Source of the DNA: Prochlorococcus marinus CUG1416
GTDB lineage: Bacteria; Cyanobacteriota; Cyanobacteriia; PCC-6307; Cyanobiaceae
Direction: 5' to 3'
DNA length: 64,000 nucleotides
Assembly (NCBI RefSeq): GCF_017695965.1
Contig: NZ_JAAORM010000002.1
Span: 248,001 to 312,000, forward strand
Shown: positions 57,718 to 64,000 of the stretch, piece by piece
How positions within the stretch are numbered: the stretch's first letter is position 1
Layout of the letters: each line of letters opens with the position of its first letter
Translations under genes and position numbers: made by a program
Notes under the pieces: model-generated
What the model was told of the DNA's origin: nothing
Database searches by the model: none
Seen by the model: only the letters and a program-made list of their open reading frames with translations

Positions 57718-59292
57718 TTAAAAAAAAGGGTTCATTTTCATAAATGTTTTATTAAGGTTAAAACTTAGAGTAATAATTCTATGATTTGCTGAAGGTGCTC
57801 CAATATTTCCATCCCCAAATCCAGGATTAACTCCAATAGCGGGATAAGCAGCAGCAGATATTGATAAGCGAAGCTTGCTGCCTTTAATTAAACAAATATT
57901 TGTTGGCTGCATTGATATTTGATAAATGCATTCTTCACTTATTTTGGAGTTTTTAACCCTTAAGAATCCAGTTGAGAATTGATTCGCCTTCTCATCACTT
58001 TCTTCAACTAGAGATAAAGCAAGGCAGATATCAAAATTGGGCTGATCACTTTTTACAGGGATTTCTAATGTTGGAACTCCTTTGAAATATTGATCTTCTT
58101 CAAAAGAATTGGTTTGAAAAACACCTACATCAAGGCGTTTATCAATAATATTTCTATTAAACTTTCCAGGATTTGGACCTAAATGACCACCGTCAGATGG
58201 AGTAGGTCTCCATGGGTCATTAACAATTGTGAACCATCCTGATCCTTTTGATTTTATGGTCAGACTTTCATCTTCAATATCTATATTTGCTTTACCATCG
58301 CTTTTGAGCCCAAAAATAAATTCAGGTTGAGATTTATTATTTAATTCTTCCCATTTATTTAATGAAATATTCCATATTTTCTTCTCAGTTTTAATATCCA
58401 TAAAATTAAAAATTTCATCTGATTTTAGATGTTTATCAAAAAATTTTAATAAAGATTCTTGTGATCCCTCCCACCAATTTAGATGCGTCGCATTCCCAAT
58501 AATTATCTCTGGATTACCGCCAGCTTCTTTAGATTTTTTATAAAGATCAAAGGCACCTTTTAAATGTGGATCCCAAAGTCCTCCAATAATTAACATTGGT
58601 TGTTTAATCCATGATGAAATTGGCTTAAATTCTTCAAACGAGCTAGCATTACTTAAATTATTAAGCCATAGCAAAACAAAGCTATTAGGATCATATTTTT
58701 TTAAAATATCAATTCCCTCGATTAGATAACTTTTATTTTCTAACGCTAATCTTATCTTCCCCCACTCAGATAAATTATTTTCTCTTTTCATTTTTAATGC
58801 AGCGATTTGAAGTCCCCATGCAATATTGTTATGCCACCAATATGCCCCCCCATCTGAGCACCAATGATCTTTAATATTCATCCCAGTCATTGCTGGAGAT
58901 AAACAATCGGGTGGCATTGAATTTGATTCGCCGATTAGTTGAGTAAATCCTTGATATGAAAAACCATATAAGCCAAGTTTCCCATTGCATTCTTTGAGAG
59001 CCCTTACCCAATCGTGTGTTTCTGAAGTATCGCTAGCTTCTTGCTTGAAACCATTAAAAACTCCCTCAGAAGAGCCCATCCCCCTAACATCCTGAATTAT
59101 TACCATATATCCTTTGGAAGCCCACCATGTAGGGTGAGAATAGGTAATCGTCGACGCTATTTCCCTCCCATAAGGTTGTCTCATTAATAATGCAGGCCAT
59201 GGCCCATTACCATTAGGTAACCAAATCCTTGATGTAAGTCTGACTCCATCTCTAAGTACTAGAGACTTGTCAAACCATCTTGAATCATACAT
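57718..59292 (-). CDS. CocE/NonD-type alpha/beta hydrolase (X-Pro dipeptidyl-peptidase-like)
   Basis: A 524-residue S15-type hydrolase. The catalytic Ser112 is in LYGFSYQGFTQ, Asp241 in GLWDPHLKG and His270 in NATHLNWWEG. QDVRGMGSSEGVF is the family's conserved loop. The C-terminal ~200 residues form the galactose-binding-like beta domain (CYQISMQPTNICLIKGSKLR-type sequence). No signal peptide, so cytoplasmic. Substrates range from proline peptides to esters; not fixed here. The small secreted-protein gene lies 7 bases upstream. Confidence 0.88.
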   Translation of the reverse strand: MYDSRWFDKSLVLRDGVRLTSRIWLPNGNGPWPALLMRQPYGREIASTITYSHPTWWASKGYMVIIQDVRGMGSSEGVFNGFKQEASDTSETHDWVRALKECNGKLGLYGFSYQGFTQLIGESNSMPPDCLSPAMTGMNIKDHWCSDGGAYWWHNNIAWGLQIAALKMKRENNLSEWGKIRLALENKSYLIEGIDILKKYDPNSFVLLWLNNLSNASSFEEFKPISSWIKQPMLIIGGLWDPHLKGAFDLYKKSKEAGGNPEIIIGNATHLNWWEGSQESLLKFFDKHLKSDEIFNFMDIKTEKKIWNISLNKWEELNNKSQPEFIFGLKSDGKANIDIEDESLTIKSKGSGWFTIVNDPWRPTPSDGGHLGPNPGKFNRNIIDKRLDVGVFQTNSFEEDQYFKGVPTLEIPVKSDQPNFDICLALSLVEESDEKANQFSTGFLRVKNSKISEECIYQISMQPTNICLIKGSKLRLSISAAAYPAIGVNPGFGDGNIGAPSANHRIITLSFNLNKTFMKMNPFF

Positions 59293-59299
59293 TTAAGCT

Positions 59300-59566
59300 T
59301 TAGATAATATCTGGACAGTGCAGTCCGATGACGTAAATAGAATAAATCTCTGCATTAACAGGAGTTAACTTATTTTTTTTGGATACATACTGTATAGCTT
59401 TATCTGAATTAGCGGAAATACCTTTTGAATTAAACTCTCTAAACTTATTACATATATTTATAGCTTCGTCTGGATTTTTTTTTACACTTTCTAATAAGTT
59501 CGATTGACTAAAGACAGGGTATAAAGAGTTTGAAAACAAAAATAAAAAAAATAAAAAAGATTTCAT
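59300..59566 (-). CDS. Small secreted protein of unknown function
   Basis: An 88-residue protein from ATG 59566 (GTG 59572 is possible). Residues 1-21 are a signal peptide (KSFLFFLFLFSNSLYPVFSQ). The mature part has two cysteines (ICNKF, LHCPDI) that could pair, and a helical pattern ESVKKNPDEAINICNKFREF. No family is known to me. It sits between the DUF4332-like gene and the hydrolase gene on the same strand, 7 bases from the latter. Confidence 0.65.
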   Translation of the reverse strand: MKSFLFFLFLFSNSLYPVFSQSNLLESVKKNPDEAINICNKFREFNSKGISANSDKAIQYVSKKNKLTPVNAEIYSIYVIGLHCPDII

Positions 59567-59618
59567 TTTCACTGACTTTTTCTAAATTCTACATTAAATA
59601 ATTTTTTTAACCAAGATT

Positions 59619-60026
59619 TCAAATAGATTTGTAGATTTGATTGGCTCTTTTAACCCATTTTTTTAGGACAGCAAAAGTTATTTGTGTCTCAGTTTTCACT
59701 CTAAGACTTCTCTCTAATCTCCCGATTTTGCGTTCTAATTCGTAAGGTGTAGTTAGTGATAATGATTTAATAGAAGCAATACCGCAATGTAAAAGTAGAT
59801 ATGCTTCAGGTGGAGAAATGTCAATTTCTTTTTTAAAAATAGCTATAGCTCTAATTTTCTTTAAATTATTTAATGTACATAGTGCGGATTTTCGTTGAAC
59901 CTCATTTATATCTAAGTCTGAAAGATTACTTAGTTTATCAAAGTTAGTTAGATTATTTTGAATAAAAAAAGCTTTCTCATGTCTAAAATTAGTTGGCAAA
60001 AAATCTAAAAAAGTGCTGCTGTTCAT
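59619..60026 (-). CDS. DUF4332-like small protein
   Basis: A 135-residue soluble protein, mainly helical. The segment LSDLDINEVQRKSALCTLNN, then ISPPEAYLLLHCGIASIKSL, recalls the DUF4332 family of helix-hairpin-helix-like folds, which suggests nucleic-acid binding. ELERKIGRLERSLRVKTE gives a charged helix near the end. The assignment is tentative. It lies 11 bases after the Ycf51-type gene, so the two are cotranscribed. Confidence 0.65.
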   Translation of the reverse strand: MNSSTFLDFLPTNFRHEKAFFIQNNLTNFDKLSNLSDLDINEVQRKSALCTLNNLKKIRAIAIFKKEIDISPPEAYLLLHCGIASIKSLSLTTPYELERKIGRLERSLRVKTETQITFAVLKKWVKRANQIYKSI

Positions 60027-60037
60027 TGTTTTCGAAA

Positions 60038-60481
60038 CTAATTCATTTTGACATTTTTTTGAACCTCTCCAATTACCACTGGCTTACTTACACCATCTGA
60101 AATTTTTTCAAGTTTCCTTATCTTTATTTTTACGTTCGCACCAGACCTGCTACCTTTCCTGAGGTTTTTCGATAATTGTTCTAAAGTGGGTTCAATAGAC
60201 TCTTCTGGGAAGTCATCTTCTGCTTTAGCAATAATCAAATCAAACCCGTTATCATAAACAATTGGGACATATTTTGCATCTTCTATCACTACTTTATCGG
60301 TATAACTTTGTATAAATGCCCAACTACTTAAAGAAAGTAATAATGAGAAAATGGTTGCTCCTATTATTCGAAATTTAAAACCAAAATTAAATATAAAAGC
60401 TGCTACTGTGCAAATAAAAAGGAATATTCCAAAGAATCCAAAGATTTTGGGTGTATTCTCCAATAGTTCAAAAAAAGACAT
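60038..60481 (-). CDS. Ycf51-family (DUF2518) protein
   Basis: A 147-residue membrane protein. Two hydrophobic helices lie at ~11-33 (IFGFFGIFLFICTVAAFIFN) and ~38-56 (IIGATIFSLLLSLSSWAFIQ). The soluble C-terminus has YVPIVYDNGFDLIIAKAEDD and LRKGSRSGANVKIKIRKLE. Ycf51 is conserved in cyanobacteria and some plastids; its job is unknown. Divergent from the TamB-like gene with 64 bases between. Confidence 0.85.
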   Translation of the reverse strand: MSFFELLENTPKIFGFFGIFLFICTVAAFIFNFGFKFRIIGATIFSLLLSLSSWAFIQSYTDKVVIEDAKYVPIVYDNGFDLIIAKAEDDFPEESIEPTLEQLSKNLRKGSRSGANVKIKIRKLEKISDGVSKPVVIGEVQKNVKMN

Positions 60482-60545
60482 TTAGTGGCCTTGACCTAAT
60501 TAATTTCTTATATTTTGTAAGCCTACTCTATTTTTGGGTTCTAAC

Positions 60546-63500
60546 TTGAAAAAAATTAGATCTCTAAATTTAAATACAAAAATTCTATTAGGAGGAATTA
60601 TTTTGTCCTTAGGATTTTTAGGCACCTTTTTATTAAATAATTTTATAAGAGATAATTATAATTCTAGGAAATCAGAACTTGAAGATAGTATTGAGAATTT
60701 TATAAATAAAAAGGTTACTTTAGGTAATTATTCCGGTATTAGATTTCTAGGCTTTTCTTTGGGGAATTCAAAAATTATTGATAAAAAAAATATAGATTCT
60801 GGCATTAAAACTAAAAATTTATATGTAGGTATTATGCCTTTAAGATCTTTTTTTAAACAAAAATGGGTAGTAAAAATAAGGCCTGAGCAAGCTGAAATTA
60901 ATATAGATAGAGATTTTTTTAAAAGGGAAAAATCTTATGAAAATGCTCGAATTAAAAAAATATCAAAATCAAAGTATGAATTGAATTTTAAATTTAATAA
61001 ATATTCAACTCTGAAGCTTAAAAATGCAGGATTAAAAACAAAAGTCAGTGGTAATGTTATTTATAAGTCAAGTAATAGGCAAATCATTGCAAATGTAAAA
61101 TCAAATTTTGATGATAATGGGTCTTTAAAATTTAAATTGAATACAAAGTTAAATCAAGACTTTTTAAGGCTGGATTTATTTTCTAGGGGCTTAAATCTTG
61201 AGAATTCTGAATATGTTATTGGGAATAGAAAAATTAGTTTTAAAAAAGGAAATTTTAAATCTAACTTTAAATTTAATAAATTATCAACTGAAACATTTTG
61301 CAAAGGAAGATTTTCTTTTACTAATTTAAAAATTACACCCGAAGCTTTCTCAGAGAATATAAATTCAGATACAACTACTTTTTTTTGTAAAGATAATAAT
61401 TTAATTGGATATTCAAAAAAACTTAATTATGGAACTTTAACTTCAAATTTTAGTCTTAATGTTCCATTAAATAAAAGTTCTAATAATATTGATCTTAAAG
61501 GAAGTATTGGATACATTGATAGTTTGAATCCAGATATAAAATTATCTGGTAATATTCCTTATTGGTTTGATAGAAGAGGTATTAATTTTGGTGATATAGA
61601 TTCTAGTTTTAGAATAAATAGAACTCAGTTATCTAATCTAAATATTTTCCGAAATAATGATATCAGGGGTTTCATTACTGCTAAAGGAAAATTAAAAGGA
61701 AAAATTAGTGATCCTGATATTTCGATAAACTTTAATCTTGATTATCCTCACTATAAAGGTATCCGCATTAGAGAAATATGGGAGGGAGATATAAAAAATG
61801 ATAATAATGAATTTCTGCTAAATATGAAAAATAGATATTCTCCAATCCCTTCGTTTCTTTCAGTTAAGTTTGATTCTGAGCTTAAATTAGATAACGCAAA
61901 TTTTGTAAGAGTTTTTAACTCTAATAAAGGGACTATAGCGATAGTCAAAGAGGATGATAGTTACAATTGGAGAGCTGATAATTTTCCTCTTGATGAACTT
62001 GAATTGTCTATAAGCAAAAATCAATTTGGTAGAATTAATGGAATTATTAATGGTGCTGGATCAATATCTTCTTATGGGACTTATCTTGATGGGCGACTCG
62101 CATGGAGTTTAGGTAAATATAGAAATATTAAGTTAGCGAATTCATTATTTGATTTCAGCTTCAAAAATAATTCTTATTATGTAAGTTCTTCATTGTATCC
62201 AATCGATGGAGGCATAATTGAAGTCGAATATGATTCAAATAAAAATAATTTAATCAATTCAGAATTCACCAATATAAGTACCAGTTGGACTATCCTCACA
62301 GCGGTTGATATTTTTAACTTTGATAATAAAAAAGGTATTCCAATAAGTAAATCGAATATTTTGGATGATTTGGAAATAAATAAAGTCAATAATTCCTTTA
62401 AAGAGAAGATCGATTTTATAAAAAACTTTCTTGAAAATAGTAATGCGCTAGAGGAAAAATTTAATTTGCAGAAATATTTAAGTAAATTCAGAAGTAGATA
62501 CAATGGAAAAATAACTATTCAGGGCGATAGTCCACTCAATTACAAATTAAATGCAAAATTAAATGGCTATCTTGATGTCTCTGGAGATGATTACAAAAAT
62601 AATAAAGAGGAATTTTCTATTGATTTGAAAGGAGGATTGTTAACAGGTAAAGGTTCCTTAAACATCGAAAAACTACCACTAAGTGCTGCAAATATCTTTT
62701 TGAAAAAACCAAGAGATTTTCTTGGTGGTTTGGATATGAATTTACTTTATGATCTTGATAAAAAATCTTTCTCTAGTGAAATTTCTTCCAATAATTCATC
62801 AATAAAAAATAACAAAATATTATTTAATAGAGGACTAATTGAATTTAATAATTCTTTTTTTGATATTGATTTTTCCTTGCTAATAAATGACTCTGATGTA
62901 CCAATTGATATTAAAGGCTCAATACCTATAAATAAATCAGATAACTTAGATCTAAGATTGATTGGGAATGGGAAATTTATTGAGTTAATAGATATTTTCG
63001 CTGATGAATACTTTACCTTTAAAGAAGGTGATGTGAATCTTAGAATGATAATAAAAGGAACCCTAGATAAGCCTATCTTAAATGGATTTGTCGCAATTAA
63101 AGATTCTGAAATTGATTTTTATAACAATATAATAAAAGACATTAATAGCCTGATAATTTTTGATTTTGATACTTTAGAGATCAAGAATCTAACAGCACAG
63201 GTTGAAGATTCTGGAAATATTTTTATAAGAGGGTCTTTGCCTTTTTATAGTCAAAATGATTTAGAGAAGGCTGAGATTAATTTGAAAACGAACAAATTCA
63301 CTTTAAAGAAAGATAATTTTAATTTTTTAATAGATTCAAATATCGATTTAAGTGGATCATTTGAAAGTCCTGTTTTGGGTGGATATCTATCTTTTAATAA
63401 TGGATTTATTAATTTTAATAGCACCAATCAAAATAATAAAAAAGAAGTCAATATTAAACGAAAAGAGGAAAAAAAAGATTGGCCAGAACTTTATTGGAAT

Positions 63501-64000
63501 AACAATAAAAATATTGAAATAATTTCAAATGAAACAATTTTAAATTCCGTTCTTTTAGGAGAAAATTTGCCTAATTATTTGAATGATTTGAGTTTTAATA
63601 ATCTTAAATTAAAGCTTGGACCAGAATTTAAACTTCAATATTCAGATATAGTTCAAGCTTATTTAGATACCAAATTAGACCTTAATATAAATGGAACTGT
63701 AGGAAAAGATTTAAATGCTAGGGGGCTTATTTATCTTAAAAAAGGTAGAGCGAATCTATATACTACCCCGTTTAAACTTGATAAAAATAAAGATAATTAT
63801 ATATTATTTGCATCAAGAAGTGGTGTAGTTCCATTTATTAACTTTTCTTTAGTTAGTAAAGTTCCAGATTCCATAATACCTATACGTGAAAATAATCAGG
63901 ATTCGAATATTATATCAGCTGATCTTGATGCAGATGAGACTTCAAGTGGTTTTGGAGCGTTTGGAATTGGCAATACAAGGCTTATCAAAATTGAAGCTTC
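60546..64000 (+). CDS. tamB: TamB/TIC236-like large outer-membrane biogenesis protein, 3' end beyond the window
   Basis: An open frame runs from TTG 60546 to the right edge without a stop in the stretches I checked (over 1150 residues). Residues ~13-35 are a transmembrane anchor (ILLGGIIL, then GFLGTFLLNNF). The rest is long, beta-rich and repetitive, rich in Asn/Lys/Ile/Phe, with motifs such as GSLPFYSQND and LDLNINGTVGKD. The edge falls in the family's C-terminal DUF490-like region (GAFGIGNTRLIKIEAS). Homologues act in outer-membrane insertion or lipid transport between envelope membranes. The stop is not visible. Confidence 0.85.
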   Translation, partial: MKKIRSLNLNTKILLGGIILSLGFLGTFLLNNFIRDNYNSRKSELEDSIENFINKKVTLGNYSGIRFLGFSLGNSKIIDKKNIDSGIKTKNLYVGIMPLRSFFKQKWVVKIRPEQAEINIDRDFFKREKSYENARIKKISKSKYELNFKFNKYSTLKLKNAGLKTKVSGNVIYKSSNRQIIANVKSNFDDNGSLKFKLNTKLNQDFLRLDLFSRGLNLENSEYVIGNRKISFKKGNFKSNFKFNKLSTETFCKGRFSFTNLKITPEAFSENINSDTTTFFCKDNNLIGYSKKLNYGTLTSNFSLNVPLNKSSNNIDLKGSIGYIDSLNPDIKLSGNIPYWFDRRGINFGDIDSSFRINRTQLSNLNIFRNNDIRGFITAKGKLKGKISDPDISINFNLDYPHYKGIRIREIWEGDIKNDNNEFLLNMKNRYSPIPSFLSVKFDSELKLDNANFVRVFNSNKGTIAIVKEDDSYNWRADNFPLDELELSISKNQFGRINGIINGAGSISSYGTYLDGRLAWSLGKYRNIKLANSLFDFSFKNNSYYVSSSLYPIDGGIIEVEYDSNKNNLINSEFTNISTSWTILTAVDIFNFDNKKGIPISKSNILDDLEINKVNNSFKEKIDFIKNFLENSNALEEKFNLQKYLSKFRSRYNGKITIQGDSPLNYKLNAKLNGYLDVSGDDYKNNKEEFSIDLKGGLLTGKGSLNIEKLPLSAANIFLKKPRDFLGGLDMNLLYDLDKKSFSSEISSNNSSIKNNKILFNRGLIEFNNSFFDIDFSLLINDSDVPIDIKGSIPINKSDNLDLRLIGNGKFIELIDIFADEYFTFKEGDVNLRMIIKGTLDKPILNGFVAIKDSEIDFYNNIIKDINSLIIFDFDTLEIKNLTAQVEDSGNIFIRGSLPFYSQNDLEKAEINLKTNKFTLKKDNFNFLIDSNIDLSGSFESPVLGGYLSFNNGFINFNSTNQNNKKEVNIKRKEEKKDWPELYWNNNKNIEIISNETILNSVLLGENLPNYLNDLSFNNLKLKLGPEFKLQYSDIVQAYLDTKLDLNINGTVGKDLNARGLIYLKKGRANLYTTPFKLDKNKDNYILFASRSGVVPFINFSLVSKVPDSIIPIRENNQDSNIISADLDADETSSGFGAFGIGNTRLIKIEA

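Noticed and set aside
61751-62503. Minus-strand frames within 61751-61948 and 62177-62503
   Set aside because: They lie within the long TamB-like frame on plus, and read as low-complexity Leu/Ser/Phe-rich antisense of A/T-rich codons.

Overview
The window looks like a core-genome segment of a high-light Prochlorococcus (marine picocyanobacterium). Four things point there. Base composition is very A+T-rich: intergenic DNA is often nearly pure A/T (by eye, not computed). The alpha-carboxysome operon is of the marine cyanobacterial type: csoS1, cbbL, cbbS, csoS2, csoSCA, csoS4A, csoS4B, with csoS1D nearby. Chlorophyll synthesis has both the light-dependent enzyme (por) and the dark-operative one (chlL, chlN, chlB). 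psaM, petE, ndhL, a CAB-domain ferrochelatase and the ado/aar hydrocarbon genes are also present. TTG start codons are common. I see no prophage, IS element, CRISPR array or genomic island; one lone tyrosine-recombinase gene is the only mobile-type gene.

Layout. 1-9 kb: pyrH (cut by the left edge), cobO and a recombinase-like gene on the minus strand; hemH, ilvB and a small secreted nuclease-fold protein on plus; a YfiH/PgeF-type protein, a Tab2-type protein and an S1-like RNA-binding protein on minus. 9-14.5 kb: a plus-strand run of a creatininase-family gene, ado, aar, accA, an SDR gene and folE. This joins acyl-ACP-to-alkane synthesis to the first step of fatty-acid synthesis. 14.5-17.4 kb: trpF, an S2P-like membrane protein with an altered metal motif, a lipoate-ligase-family gene and the 34-residue psaM gene. 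17.4-23.3 kb: por facing chlL, chlB and chlN. 23.4-32.3 kb: csoS1D, rdgB, then the carboxysome/RuBisCO operon and a pterin-dehydratase-like gene (acRAF type).

32.4-46 kb: a housekeeping mosaic of ridA, gloB, hisG, an ABC exporter, a GNAT enzyme, two glycosyltransferase-like genes, dnaA, a GST-like gene, gor, a cation/Ca exchanger, pyrC, tRNA-Leu(UAA), ndhL and trpA. 46-49 kb: regulatory genes, namely a cyAbrB protein and a group 2 sigma factor followed by DUF1232 and HTH genes. 49-60.5 kb: hisIE, a QueD-like gene, a clpB paralogue, petE, an epimerase, hemE, glgB, a CocE-type hydrolase and three small genes. The right edge cuts a large TamB-like gene (plus strand from 60546).

Non-coding signals are the least explained part. 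The only gene-free stretch over 300 bases (24767-25102, upstream of csoS1) holds a GC-rich foldable element and an exact 12-base direct repeat. Each of the three promoter-proximal carboxysome junctions (csoS1/cbbL, cbbL/cbbS, cbbS/csoS2) carries hairpins, the last with a T8 tail, while the distal genes are packed tightly. No wholly new multi-gene system is evident. The best leads are that RNA punctuation, the degenerate S2P and recombinase active sites, and an apparent ATT start for the YfiH-type gene.
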